Positions 34,262 through 43,783 of a stretch of DNA of 64,000 nucleotides are shown one piece after another. Position 1 is the first letter of the stretch; every line of letters begins with the position of its first letter. The notes under the pieces were generated by a model that was not told the origin of the DNA, searched no databases, and saw only the letters and a list, made by a program, of their open reading frames with translations. The stretch is from positions 124,001 through 188,000 of the forward strand of contig NZ_JAFBIS010000001.1 in assembly GCF_021531435.1 (NCBI RefSeq), read 5' to 3'. The position numbers and the translations under genes were made by a program. The DNA is from Oscillibacter valericigenes. GTDB lineage: Bacteria > Bacillota > Clostridia > Oscillospirales > Oscillospiraceae.

Positions 34262-35506
34262 ATGAAAAACGTGTTATACGGCAAGTGCGTCAAGTGCGGC
34301 AAGACCTACGAGGCCACGCCGGACCTGACTACCTGCGAGTGCGGCGGTATTCTGGATATTACCTATGATTACGACTACATCAAGACCCAGCTGACGAAAG
34401 AGAAGCTGGCGGCCCGGCAGGAGCGGACCATGTGGCGCTATCGGGAACTGCTGCCCATCGAGGAGACCACCGAGCCCACGCCCCTGCGGGTGGGCTGGTC
34501 CCCGCTGTATGAGGAGCCGCGCCTTGCGGAGAAACTGGGCCTGAAACGCCTGTGGGTGAAGGACGACGGCCAGAATCCCACCGCGTCCCTGAAGGACCGG
34601 GCCTCCGCTATGGCGGTGGCAAAGGCGAGAGAGGCGGGGGCGAAAGTGATTGCCTGTTCCTCCACCGGCAATGCCGCGTCGTCTCTGGCGGGCAACGCCG
34701 CCGCCGCGGGGCTGAAAACCTATATCTTTGTCCCCAGCCGCGCCCCCAAGGGCAAGGTGGCCCAGCTGATGACCTTCGGCGCCACCGTCATCTCTGTCCA
34801 GGGCAGCTATGAGGACACCTTTGAGCTTTCCAAGCAGGCCATCGACAAGTGGGGCTGGTATAACCGCAACGCCGCCATCAATCCCTACCTGTCCGAGGGC
34901 AAAAAGACCGTCTCCCTGGAGATCATGGAGCAGCTGAACTGGGAGGTTCCCGACTACATCGCTATCTCCGTGGGTGACGGCTGCACCATCGCGGGCCTGT
35001 GGAAGGGCCTGAAGGACCTGTACGCCATCGGCTTCATCGACAAGCTGCCCCGGCTGATCTCCGCCCAGGCGGAGGGCTGCTGCCCTCTGAACCGGGCCAT
35101 TGCCACGGGTGAGGACTGGTATCCCATGGAGGAGAACACGTTGGCCGATTCTATCGCCGTGGGCGTGCCCCGGAACGCAGACAAGGCCCTGATGGCCATT
35201 CGGGAGAGCAATGGCCTGGTGGTGAATGTCTCCGACGAGGAGATCATGGCGGCCCAGAAGCTGCTGGGTATGACCTGCGGCGTATTCGGCGAGCCGGCGG
35301 GCGTCACCGGCACAGCAGGCGTGAAGAAGCTGTGCGAGCAGGGCGTCATCGGGAAGAACGACACTGTGGTTAGCGTGGTGACGGGCAACGGATTGAAGGA
35401 TGTCGCCAACGCCATCAAAGCCTGCGGCGAGCCCATCTCCATCCCCAGCAACATGGACCTGCTGCTGAAAGCCTTTGATGAAAAGGGCATCGATGTGGAA
35501 GCATAA
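34262..35506 (+). CDS. Threonine-synthase-like PLP-dependent lyase
   Basis: A 414-residue fold-II PLP enzyme with an N-terminal zinc ribbon (CVKCGKTYEATPDLTTCECG, about residues 7-28), typical of Bacillota/archaeal threonine synthases. The PLP Lys is in NPTASLKDRASAMAVA (about 107), the substrate loop is SSTGNAASSLAGNAAAAGLK, and the phosphate cup is SVGDGCTIAGLW. By sequence it is a threonine synthase type. Its position at the end of a purine-catabolic operon, not beside hom/thrB, suggests it may instead deaminate or cleave an amino acid such as 2,3-diaminopropionate (inference). ATG 34262 has GGGAGGAG upstream. Confidence 0.8.
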   Translation: MKNVLYGKCVKCGKTYEATPDLTTCECGGILDITYDYDYIKTQLTKEKLAARQERTMWRYRELLPIEETTEPTPLRVGWSPLYEEPRLAEKLGLKRLWVKDDGQNPTASLKDRASAMAVAKAREAGAKVIACSSTGNAASSLAGNAAAAGLKTYIFVPSRAPKGKVAQLMTFGATVISVQGSYEDTFELSKQAIDKWGWYNRNAAINPYLSEGKKTVSLEIMEQLNWEVPDYIAISVGDGCTIAGLWKGLKDLYAIGFIDKLPRLISAQAEGCCPLNRAIATGEDWYPMEENTLADSIAVGVPRNADKALMAIRESNGLVVNVSDEEIMAAQKLLGMTCGVFGEPAGVTGTAGVKKLCEQGVIGKNDTVVSVVTGNGLKDVANAIKACGEPISIPSNMDLLLKAFDEKGIDVEA

Positions 35507-35522
35507 AACGAACAGGATATGA

Positions 35523-35561
35523 AGCCGGCGGCTGACAAATGTCAGCCGCCGGCTGTTTTTT
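35523..35561 (+). terminator. Terminator after the threonine-synthase-like gene
   Basis: AGCCGGCGGCTGAC and its complement flank AAAT and are followed by GTTTTTT. It separates the catabolic cluster from the injection-system locus. Confidence 0.85.
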
Positions 35562-35636
35562 GGCGGGCTGGGAGAAGCCGGAGAGGGGGAAGGCGATTTT
35601 TTAAGAAACCTTTAGGAAAAAAACAGCGAAGGATGG

Positions 35637-35642
35637 TATAAT
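35637..35642 (+). promoter_or_regulatory. Probable -10 element of the injection-system locus
   Basis: TATAAT lies 94 bases before the first gene of the locus. The matching -35 region (AGGAAA at 35614-35619) is poor, suggesting activator-dependent or alternative-sigma control. No other promoter is obvious in the next 28 kb, where gaps are mostly under 100 bases. Confidence 0.4.
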
Positions 35643-35735
35643 ATTGTCAAAAAGGAACGATTTGAAAGCGCGGTACGCCGCCTTTCCCATATGACCGCGG
35701 GCCAAGGCCGGCGATGATGTAAGGATGGTGCTTTT

Positions 35736-37523
35736 ATGGAAAACAACCAGCTGCTGCCCTTTGAGCGTAATCGCTATTATGTTGGAAAACTGCTGACCTC
35801 CGCCGATTTTCAGGCGGAACAGACCTACAACAATCATAAGCGCCGTTTCCTCAACGAGATGATGTTCGGCAGCGGCATCGTCTGCGGCCTGGGCGTGTAC
35901 AGCCTGGACGACCTCTCCATCATGGTAGATTCCGGTGTGGCCGTGGACGGCTGCGGCCGGGAGATCGCCGTGGAGAGCCCGGTGGTGCGGAAGCTGTCGG
36001 CGGTGGAGGGCTTCGAGAGATTGGAGACGGAGCGGGCCACCCTGTGCCTGCGGTATCAGGAGGAGGACGTCCACCCGGTCTATACCGTCCGGGGCCAGGA
36101 GAGCGGAGAGAGCTACGAGTGCAACCGCGTCCGGGAGGGCTGGCAGCTCGTCCTGCGGGACAGCGAGTCCCTGCCGCCGGTCTGTCCTCCGGAGCCGGAG
36201 TTCCTGGCGACGGCGGTGCTGTACGAGGATGAAGATTACGCCGTCACCTGTGTCATGCCGGCCCAGAGTCCCTGCGGCGCGACGGTGCGGCTGGAGGTCA
36301 CGGTCCGCCGCCTGCGGGACACCGCGGAGCCCCTGACGCTGAAAGCCGCCGTGCAGACGCCGGCGTTTACCGATGAAAACGGCAGCCATGAGCTGCTCCT
36401 GGAGCTGCTGGACCTCTGCCCGGAGGGAGAGGCCACCATATCCCGGCATCTCAGAGCCCAATCCGTTCCGGCGCCGGAATCCGTGCTGCTGGCGGACAGC
36501 CAGAGCATCCAGGTCCGGGTGGGCGGAGACGAGCGGTCTGCCGGGGAGAATTTCATGCTGCGGGTGACCGTGGTGGAGGCGACCGCGGCGCAGATCGTGG
36601 ACTATGCGGCATCGTCCGCCAGCCTGGAGATGCGCAGCGCCGCCAGCGGCCAGGAATTCGTGCCCCTGGCGGAGATCTCCCTTCAGCGTACCCGCAACGC
36701 CTATCTGATCGAAGAGATCCGCACCACCGGTGTGCGGCAGTACATACGGACGGCGGCCACCGACGCCCTGCGGCAGGAGCTGGAGGGCTGGTTCCGACCC
36801 GCTTCCGCCGTGTCCGCCGACAGCCCGGCGGCCCGGAGCGCGGTACCGCCGGCGGAGTGCCGGGCGGAGCCCATCTACGCCACCGGCGTCTGTGAGATCC
36901 CCCTGGGCACCAATATGCGCCGGGGCCAGGTGGCGTATTCCGATGAGATCGTTCATGGCCTTGGGGCGGGGACGGTGTTCGTGTCCGTGGGCGCGGAGTA
37001 TCTTGCGGATGACCCGAAGCTGGGGACCGCCGCCCGCAACACCATATACGGCAACGTGGACCTGTTCCCCCAGGAACAGGCGCCCACGGTGGCCGCTGAG
37101 ACGGCTGTGAAGGTGATGAACGACCGGGGCAGCTTTGTGGTGGCGGCAAGGCTTCTGGAGGACAGCACCCAGGTGGTGCTCCCCCTGCGCTGGGTGGCGG
37201 TATCCCTGCCCGGCAGCGGCGAGGAGAGCAAGATCCAGAAGCTGTCCGGCAAGAGCATCGCGGCGGTACAGCCCACCGTGGTGATGGCCGCCCGGGAGAG
37301 CCATTTCTTCAACGTGCGCTTCAACAACATGGAGCCCTGCACACTGACCTACGAGCTGACGGAGAAGGACTCCGGTGAGATCACCTCCGACGGCATTTAC
37401 ACCGCTCCCGGACGGGAGGGCGTCTTTGAGATCCGCATCTCCTGCGCGGAGCTGCCGTTGATCTCCACCTACGCGTACGCGGTGGTGAAAAAGCGGGACG
37501 CCCGGGAAGACGAGAAAGCATAA
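35736..37523 (+). CDS. Contractile-injection-system-associated protein, uncharacterised
   Basis: A 595-residue soluble-looking protein with no signal peptide. Its first 60 residues (RNRYYVGKLLTSADFQAEQT, then NHKRRFLNEMMFGSGIVCGL) match an N-terminal module recurrent in extracellular CIS clusters, where it precedes beta-rich domains. The rest contains alternating strand-rich segments and, at about residues 440-590, Ig-like sequence (e.g. RWVAVSLPGSGEES and CTLTYELTEKDSGEITSDGI). Its role is unknown; a structural or baseplate-decorating function is possible. It is the first gene of the rightward locus, 34 bases before the next gene. Confidence 0.6.
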   Translation: MENNQLLPFERNRYYVGKLLTSADFQAEQTYNNHKRRFLNEMMFGSGIVCGLGVYSLDDLSIMVDSGVAVDGCGREIAVESPVVRKLSAVEGFERLETERATLCLRYQEEDVHPVYTVRGQESGESYECNRVREGWQLVLRDSESLPPVCPPEPEFLATAVLYEDEDYAVTCVMPAQSPCGATVRLEVTVRRLRDTAEPLTLKAAVQTPAFTDENGSHELLLELLDLCPEGEATISRHLRAQSVPAPESVLLADSQSIQVRVGGDERSAGENFMLRVTVVEATAAQIVDYAASSASLEMRSAASGQEFVPLAEISLQRTRNAYLIEEIRTTGVRQYIRTAATDALRQELEGWFRPASAVSADSPAARSAVPPAECRAEPIYATGVCEIPLGTNMRRGQVAYSDEIVHGLGAGTVFVSVGAEYLADDPKLGTAARNTIYGNVDLFPQEQAPTVAAETAVKVMNDRGSFVVAARLLEDSTQVVLPLRWVAVSLPGSGEESKIQKLSGKSIAAVQPTVVMAARESHFFNVRFNNMEPCTLTYELTEKDSGEITSDGIYTAPGREGVFEIRISCAELPLISTYAYAVVKKRDAREDEKA

Positions 37524-37557
37524 CCGGCTGAAAAACTGACAGGGAAGGAGGCAGGAC

Positions 37558-38430
37558 ATGGTTTACTACGCCCAGGGTATGGAACTGGAAGTGGTCTCCC
37601 AGGCATTCCACGGCAGCGTCAACGATGTGGCCGTGTGCCGGGACCGGCTGTCTGCCTCCGGTACGCTCTACACGCTGCTGGCGGTCCACGACCGGGAATG
37701 CGCCCGCAAAATGCTGATGGTCATGGAGGACAGCCAGCGAACAGGAGAAGCTTCCTGCCTGCTGTGCTTTTCTCAGAACGAGACGATGCTGTTTTTGTTC
37801 CCTTACCGGGAGGAGCGGAAGTTTTCCGCCTTTGCGCCTGGGCAGGTGACCAGTCCGGAGGCGGGAGAGGCCATCTGCATCAATCTGGTGATGGAGTGCC
37901 TGTCCACCAGCCTGCCGTGGCCGCTGCTGTACCTGGTACTGGAGCAGGACTGTGTGCAGATCGCCAAGGACAACACGGTCTATTTCACTATGATCCTGGA
38001 TCTGAAAGACCTGGAGCCGGCCCGCACGGAGCGGAACTGTGTTTCCAGCTGCGCCCGGCTGCTGCTGGATCTGCTGGCGGGCCCGGCGGCGGGCGGCAGA
38101 CGCCGCAAAAAGCTGAAGAGCTTTGAACTGATCCGGAAAAAAACGGGGAAGAACGCCTATACCGGCTTCCCGGAGCTGTATCAGGATATTAAGGTGACGG
38201 CCCTGACGAGGGTGAAGCCCTCCCTGAAAAGCACGTTCCGCGTTTTCTGGCAGAACAACCGGGACCGGCTGTTCCGGCTCCTGCTGGTGCTCTGCATCCT
38301 GCTGGCGATTGCCGCGGTGGTGATCCTGGTCTCCCAGCTGATCTTCGGCGATGTACCGCTGCTGCGGCTTTTCCGCCACACCTTTGATGTGATCGGGACG
38401 GAAAATCTTCACCAGGGAGGACGCTCATGA
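37558..38430 (+). CDS. Single-pass membrane protein of unknown function
   Basis: A 290-residue protein. Residues 1-180 are a mixed alpha/beta cytoplasmic-looking domain with no signal peptide (starts MVYYAQGMELEVVSQAF; contains LVLEQDCVQIAKDNTVYFTM). A basic linker (RRRKKLKSFELIRKKTGKN) follows, then one strong transmembrane helix at about residues 238-262 (FRLLLVLCILLAIAAVVILV) and a short outside tail. The layout, an N-terminal soluble domain then a C-terminal anchor, fits an adaptor or sensor partner. GAAGGAGG precedes the ATG, and the stop overlaps the next start by four bases. Confidence 0.6.
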   Translation: MVYYAQGMELEVVSQAFHGSVNDVAVCRDRLSASGTLYTLLAVHDRECARKMLMVMEDSQRTGEASCLLCFSQNETMLFLFPYREERKFSAFAPGQVTSPEAGEAICINLVMECLSTSLPWPLLYLVLEQDCVQIAKDNTVYFTMILDLKDLEPARTERNCVSSCARLLLDLLAGPAAGGRRRKKLKSFELIRKKTGKNAYTGFPELYQDIKVTALTRVKPSLKSTFRVFWQNNRDRLFRLLLVLCILLAIAAVVILVSQLIFGDVPLLRLFRHTFDVIGTENLHQGGRS

Positions 38431-40415
38431 AAAGAATGACGATCCTGCTGGCTTTGCTGCTGGCAGGCATGCTGGCAGTCGCGGGCGCGATGCCCTGGGG
38501 ACTGCCGAATACCGAAGACCTGGTGCCCGGTCCCGCGGAGCGGGAGGACGGCGCGGTTTTAGCGGCGGAGAACCGCTGGTTCACCTCCCGCGTCTACACC
38601 CTGCGGGAGGGACGCGTCGCTGAACTCTATGAGGAGAGCCGCATCCGGGGCGGCGAGGAAAGCCGCATCGTCCGGGCGGCGGCCCTTGGAGACGGAGCCT
38701 GCTTCATCCGCATTCTGGGCGATGGAGCGGACTGGGAGCTGGTGAAGCTGGAAAACGGCAAAGCGGAGCTGCTTCACAGGGATACGTTTGAGGATGAAGT
38801 GACGGTCACAGGCCTGCGGGTCCGGGGAGATTCTTACTGGATCACGGCCGTGGGCGCAAACAAAGCTATTTTTATCTATGAATACACGGCGGCGGACGGC
38901 GCCGGGCTGCGGATGATCCTGCCGGCCTGGTGGCTGCGGGAGACAGTGACCGCGGAATATGACGGCGAAACCGTTCGGGCCACCACCGCCTATGGCGACA
39001 CCTGCTTCCTGACAATGGACGGACAATGCACCTATTCTCCCGACGCGGCGGAGGCCCCGCTGCCTTCAGTCAGCGCGAAGGGTGGCGGATGGCTGCTGTG
39101 CAGGAGAGCGGTGCTGCTGGCCGCGCTGGTGCTGTGGCTGCTGATCGCCGTGGTACTGCTGGCAGCCGGCGCCATCAGCCGCCGGGCTGACCGGCTGGCA
39201 AACCGGCTGACGGCGGTAGGAGGCGCGGCGCTGCTGCTGGCCCTGCTGACGTCGGCGGGCACGGTGTTCTGTGTGGTACGTTTCACCGGCGGCCTGCTGG
39301 CATCCTGGCGGGCCGGGCGGATGGCGTTACTGGCCGCACTCATCATTTGGCTGCTGGCGCTGGCGGCGCTGCGGATCGCCGCGGGCCGCATTACCCGGCC
39401 GGTGGCTGCCCTGAAGCGGCAGATGGACCGCGTGTCGGACGGGGACATGACCCCTCAGGAGCCTGCCGCCGGAAAAGACGAGCTGTGCCGGATGGACCAT
39501 TCCCTGCAGATGATGTGCATGAACCTCTCCGTGTGGCGCTATGAGTCAGCCGGCACGATCCAGTCCTATAAACGTTTTGTGCCTGAAAAAATGGCGGAGC
39601 TGCTGGAGCGGCCCGTGGCGGAGGAGATCCAGCTGGGCGACAGCCGCCGTATGGTGGGCAATGTGGGCGTGTTCTCGGTGGGGAACCGGGCAGAGGCCCG
39701 GAATACGCTGGAGGACGCCGCGTTTGTGGACTTTATCAACCACAGCTTCGGCATTTTCCACGACTGCGTTGAGGAAAATCACGGCTGGATGCTCTCCAGC
39801 GGGCTGCGCCTCTCCGCTATGGAGGCCCTGTTCCCGGATTCTCCGGCGGACGGCGTCCGGGCCGGACTGGACTTCCTGGGGAAGCTCCGGGTGCGGACAG
39901 CGGAGGACATTCCGGAGCCGAGAGCCTGCCTGATCTTACATAAGGCATCCTTCCTGTACGGCATCGCCGGCCAGGAGGAGCGGCTGTTCCCCTATCTTTC
40001 TTCCTCTGAACTGGAATTTTTGGGCGGCTTTACCCAGCAGTTCGACGAGGCCGGTGTGCGTATCGTGGCCACGGAAGCTTACTGGAAGCAGCTGGAGGGC
40101 TGCGGCTTCACGGGACGCTACATCGGTTTCGTGTCCGCGGGCGAGCGGAGCGGAGCCTACAAGCTCTATGAGGTGCTGGACGCCTATCCGGGACTGGAAC
40201 GGGAACTGCGGCGGGGCTACGACCAGCGGTTCCAGGAGGCCATCAATCTGTTCTATCACAACGATTTCTATCTGGCCCGCAATGTGTTTTCCTCTTTGCT
40301 GCGGGCCTGTCCGGGCGACGGTATCGCCCGCTGGTACCTGTTCGCCTGTGAGCACTTTTTCAATCAGGAAGGCAACGCAGAGCCTGATTACAGCCTTTTT
40401 GGGATCGAGGCTTGA
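38427..40415 (+). CDS. HAMP-linked class III adenylate-cyclase-like membrane protein, probably catalytically inactive
   Basis: A 662-residue protein in this order: an N-terminal signal anchor (about 4-22), an extracellular beta-rich domain (about 30-215), three hydrophobic helices (about 227-250, 262-286, 298-319), a HAMP-like linker (about 317-368, RITRPVAALKRQMDRVSDGD), then a nucleotidyl-cyclase-like domain from about 383 (YKRFVPEKMAELL, then IQLGDSRRMVGNVGVFSVGN). Normal cyclases have LFSDIRGFT and GDAIMALFP metal sites; here these read VFSVGNRAE and LRLSAMEALFP, lacking the metal-binding Asp residues. The C-terminus (about 595-645) is the helical tail common in such proteins. It therefore probably senses and signals by conformation rather than by making cAMP (inference). 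Confidence 0.7.
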   Translation: MKRMTILLALLLAGMLAVAGAMPWGLPNTEDLVPGPAEREDGAVLAAENRWFTSRVYTLREGRVAELYEESRIRGGEESRIVRAAALGDGACFIRILGDGADWELVKLENGKAELLHRDTFEDEVTVTGLRVRGDSYWITAVGANKAIFIYEYTAADGAGLRMILPAWWLRETVTAEYDGETVRATTAYGDTCFLTMDGQCTYSPDAAEAPLPSVSAKGGGWLLCRRAVLLAALVLWLLIAVVLLAAGAISRRADRLANRLTAVGGAALLLALLTSAGTVFCVVRFTGGLLASWRAGRMALLAALIIWLLALAALRIAAGRITRPVAALKRQMDRVSDGDMTPQEPAAGKDELCRMDHSLQMMCMNLSVWRYESAGTIQSYKRFVPEKMAELLERPVAEEIQLGDSRRMVGNVGVFSVGNRAEARNTLEDAAFVDFINHSFGIFHDCVEENHGWMLSSGLRLSAMEALFPDSPADGVRAGLDFLGKLRVRTAEDIPEPRACLILHKASFLYGIAGQEERLFPYLSSSELEFLGGFTQQFDEAGVRIVATEAYWKQLEGCGFTGRYIGFVSAGERSGAYKLYEVLDAYPGLERELRRGYDQRFQEAINLFYHNDFYLARNVFSSLLRACPGDGIARWYLFACEHFFNQEGNAEPDYSLFGIEA

Positions 40416-40458
40416 CAAAACCGGCACCCCGTGACCGGGGGCCTGGGAGGTGAGGAAC

Positions 40459-41676
40459 GTGAAAAATCTGCTGAATATGCTGTTCTCGGCGGCCAGAGCC
40501 AAGATCATGCCGCTGTGGATCAAGCTGCGGATGTGGACCTCTCCGGCGTTCCTCCGCTCTAAGGTCCTGATCAAGGTTCGGGAGTTCTTCTCAAAGCTGG
40601 TGGATGTCCGGCCCCGGGACAAGCGGGACTACTATCCCATCTTCCGCTGGCTGGTCAGCAAGCGGTTAGCATTTGCGCTGGTCGTGGCGCTGGGACTTGT
40701 GTCAGTGCTGTACATAACCAAAATGCTGCCGGATAATTTCACGAAAGACAGTGGGGGAATTCCCACCTACAAGTATCGGGCTGTCCCGCTGAAATTCCAC
40801 ACGGGCACGGTGAACATCCTGGCGAAAGACGGACATGTCGCCTACACCGGCGAGGTGGACGGCGGCGCGGCCTCCGGCCAGGGAACGCTGTATGCCGCCG
40901 ACGGCAGCACCGTCTATGAGGGGCAGTTTGAAAACAGTATGTACAACGGCGAGGGGACCCTGTATTACCCCAACGGCGGCCCGAAATACGTGGGGAGCTT
41001 CACCGACAACGAGTACAACGGCACCGGCAGCAGTTACCGGCCCAACGGCGTGCTGGAATACAGCGGCGACTATGTGGCCGGCGTCCGCACCGGAAGCGGC
41101 ACGCTGTACAACAGCGTGGGGAGCAAGGTGTTCCAGGGCGGTTTCCTGGGCGGAGAGATCGTCTATCACGACTTCCTGACCCGGCCAACCAGTGAAGTAC
41201 CGGAACTTTACAGCGGCGAGACGGCAGTGTATCAGAGCAATGAAGAGTATTGCGTTACCATGCCGGAGATCGACGCGGTGTACGCCGTGAAGGACGGGAG
41301 CAACACCCTGGAAAACGAGTGGACCGTGGACCGGGTGTATGTGCTGCACAGCAGCGTGCCCCTGGAGAGCGGCACCTGCACCACTCTCCGCCAGCTGATG
41401 GCCTCCATGGGCGAGCCGCTGTATTTCGGCACCGCCTGGGTGGACCTGCCGGAGGCGGTGGCCTGGGACCTGGCGGCAGAGGAACAGCCGGACCGCATGA
41501 GTCCGGTACGGATCGAATCCACCGCCAGCTTTGAGAATGTGTTTTCCGTCTCGGATTATGACCGGGATTTCCAGATGTACCTGTATACGTTCGAGCAGAA
41601 CGGACTGCTGTATACCTTCTATTTCACGGGCGCGGGTGAGTCCGAGTTCGTGATGTACGCCATTGAAAAAGCCTGA
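40459..41676 (+). CDS. MORN-repeat membrane protein
   Basis: A 405-residue protein with a basic cytoplasmic N-terminus (about 1-66), one transmembrane helix (about 67-88, LAFALVVALGLVSVLYI) and an extracellular part. About residues 115-215 contain MORN repeats (YEGQFENSMYNGEGTLYYPN, YVGSFTDNEYNGTGSSYRPN, YSGDYVAGVRTGSGTLYNSV). The C-terminal domain (about 230-405) is unrecognised and ends YTFYFTGAGESEFVMYAIEK. MORN repeats usually mediate protein or lipid contacts. The GTG at 40459 was chosen because GGGAGG lies eight bases upstream, rather than GTG 40450 which overlaps that site. Confidence 0.7.
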   Translation: MKNLLNMLFSAARAKIMPLWIKLRMWTSPAFLRSKVLIKVREFFSKLVDVRPRDKRDYYPIFRWLVSKRLAFALVVALGLVSVLYITKMLPDNFTKDSGGIPTYKYRAVPLKFHTGTVNILAKDGHVAYTGEVDGGAASGQGTLYAADGSTVYEGQFENSMYNGEGTLYYPNGGPKYVGSFTDNEYNGTGSSYRPNGVLEYSGDYVAGVRTGSGTLYNSVGSKVFQGGFLGGEIVYHDFLTRPTSEVPELYSGETAVYQSNEEYCVTMPEIDAVYAVKDGSNTLENEWTVDRVYVLHSSVPLESGTCTTLRQLMASMGEPLYFGTAWVDLPEAVAWDLAAEEQPDRMSPVRIESTASFENVFSVSDYDRDFQMYLYTFEQNGLLYTFYFTGAGESEFVMYAIEKA

Positions 41677-41777
41677 GAAAGGCATGGAACCGGGAAAGGG
41701 GGCGGGGGCCTATCCGACGCGAAACGATCAAACGGCAGCTGATCCGGCTGAGCGCGCTGCTGCTGTGCGCCGCGCTG

Positions 41778-43766
41778 GTGGGGCCCACCATGACCGCGGA
41801 TACCCAGGCGGCCCTGAATTCCCGCACCTTCAGTCTGGAGCAGGCGCAGCGCATGGCTATCAGCTCCAGCAGCGACATCAGCAAGCAGAACAACCAGATC
41901 ATTTTGAAGCAGATGAAGTATGTGGAGGCTGTGGAAGGTATCCGGGCCAAGGTGAAGAACCTGCGCAGCTTCCGGTGGAGCCCGCTGCTGAGCTTCAAAT
42001 TCCCCCAGCAGCTGGATTTGACCGAAGAGTACGATTTGAATGTGAAGCCGCTGACCATCCAGACGGAGATCGACACGCTGAGACATGGTCTGGATGATTT
42101 GAAATATGAGATCACCCACAAAGCCAACCAGCAGTATTTTGAGGTCTACCTGCTGCAGGAGACCACAGCGTTTACCCAGGACCGTCTGGATGACGCAAAG
42201 ACACAGCTGGAGCGGAACCAGGCGGGCCTGCGCACTGGAAAGGCCACCCAGAGCGATGTGGATAGGGCGCAAAAGTCGGTGGATACGCTGGCGAAAAGCT
42301 TGTCCACACAGCTTCGTGAGTTTGAGAACGCCAAGACGAAGCTCTCCGAGCTGATAGGCGTGGACGTCACCGTGGGATATACCTTCGCAAACCCCTTTAA
42401 AACGGCCTCCATCCCCCGTGAACAGCTGGAGAACCTGATCCAGTACACCCTGGACCATGACCAGTCCTTCTACGAGGCGAAGGCTGCCACCTCCACGGCA
42501 AAATTGAACGTGGAATCCTATGAGAGCCTGATGCGCAGCGAATACGGTTCCAAAATGAACATCATCCAGAACTACATCAACATGGCGAAGCAGGGGATGG
42601 ATGTGGACTACGGCGCGTTCCAGCTCAAGTACAAGGAGATGCTGGCGGCGCTGGACAAGCCCTGGAACGGCAAGATCCGCATTCTGTTTTTCAGCTTTAC
42701 CAAGGAGTGGTTCAAGGGCGAGATCGACGGCACCCGGTATATAGAGGACGAGATGTACGCCGTGTACACCGCCTGTATGGAATACGGAAACGCCAAAAAA
42801 GACCAGGACGCTCTGGAAAAGGACCTGCGGAGCCAGGTGCGGGACACCTATGAAAATGTCGTCACCGGCTGGAACACCTATGAGACGCTGCAAAGTTTGG
42901 CATCTGAATCCAGGGAGACGCTGGACCGGCTGCTGGTGCTGAACCGGATGGGAAAAGCCACCTACACCGAGGTGGCCGACCAGCAGGAGGCCTATCAGGT
43001 GGCCCAGCAGGATGCGCTGGACGCGCTGAAGGAGTATAACGTGACCCTGAGCGAGTTCGACCGGCTGACCTGCGGCGCCGTGACGAAGTACCTGAAGGGC
43101 ACCGGCATGGGGCTGGACACCGGCGAGGGCGGCGACGCCTACGCGATCCTGGACCCCATCAACGACCCCTACTATTACATTTACACCAGTGTGGCGGACC
43201 TGACGTTTTACATCGGCGTCAGCATCCCCGACGGCTTTGAGCCGGCGATCGACAGTTTTGAGGTGTGGTACGCCGGGACCCAGATCGGGGAGCGGACCCA
43301 GGTGGGAACGGAGCTGCGGCACCTGACGCTGGACTATCAGGATACCAGCGAGCTGACCATCCGCCTGTACAACGGCGATACCTATGTGGACGAGTGCACG
43401 GTGGACGCCTCCGTTCCCCGGGACGTGCTGGACATCCAGCGGCAGGAGACGGAGACAGAGACGGAGCGGGTCATCGGCAGCTACGCGGTGACTACCACCA
43501 TGGAGGGCGGCGTTTCCGTATCGGAGCTGAAGCTGACCGTCAACGCGGCGGAGAATGCTTCGACCTATACGCTGACCTATGGCGACCAGGGCATCTACAC
43601 CACGGAACAGCGCCCGGTCACGGAGTCCTTCACCTATTTGACGCTGCTGATCGCCAGCCTGGAGGATGTGACCGCCAAGCTGTACGACAGCGGCGGCGGG
43701 GAACTGATGGACATTCGGTTTGACACATCCACCCAGGAACTGGTGACTACCGTTTCCGGGACATGA
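41778..43766 (+). CDS. TolC-like coiled-coil protein, N-terminus probably frameshifted
   Basis: A 662-residue frame from GTG 41778. About residues 18-430 are long helices with the outer-membrane-factor pattern ([72 protein letters not shown]). About 470-662 is a strand-rich C-terminal domain not found in classical TolC. No ribosome binding site precedes 41778. Upstream, an ATG at 41684 with GAGAAAGG begins another frame, and a +1 shift in the G-tract at 41698-41708 would join it to this frame and create a perfect signal peptide ([16 protein letters not shown]). The true gene therefore probably starts at 41684. Confidence 0.7.
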   Translation: MGPTMTADTQAALNSRTFSLEQAQRMAISSSSDISKQNNQIILKQMKYVEAVEGIRAKVKNLRSFRWSPLLSFKFPQQLDLTEEYDLNVKPLTIQTEIDTLRHGLDDLKYEITHKANQQYFEVYLLQETTAFTQDRLDDAKTQLERNQAGLRTGKATQSDVDRAQKSVDTLAKSLSTQLREFENAKTKLSELIGVDVTVGYTFANPFKTASIPREQLENLIQYTLDHDQSFYEAKAATSTAKLNVESYESLMRSEYGSKMNIIQNYINMAKQGMDVDYGAFQLKYKEMLAALDKPWNGKIRILFFSFTKEWFKGEIDGTRYIEDEMYAVYTACMEYGNAKKDQDALEKDLRSQVRDTYENVVTGWNTYETLQSLASESRETLDRLLVLNRMGKATYTEVADQQEAYQVAQQDALDALKEYNVTLSEFDRLTCGAVTKYLKGTGMGLDTGEGGDAYAILDPINDPYYYIYTSVADLTFYIGVSIPDGFEPAIDSFEVWYAGTQIGERTQVGTELRHLTLDYQDTSELTIRLYNGDTYVDECTVDASVPRDVLDIQRQETETETERVIGSYAVTTTMEGGVSVSELKLTVNAAENASTYTLTYGDQGIYTTEQRPVTESFTYLTLLIASLEDVTAKLYDSGGGELMDIRFDTSTQELVTTVSGT

Positions 43767-43783
43767 GAAAGGAGGGACCGGCC

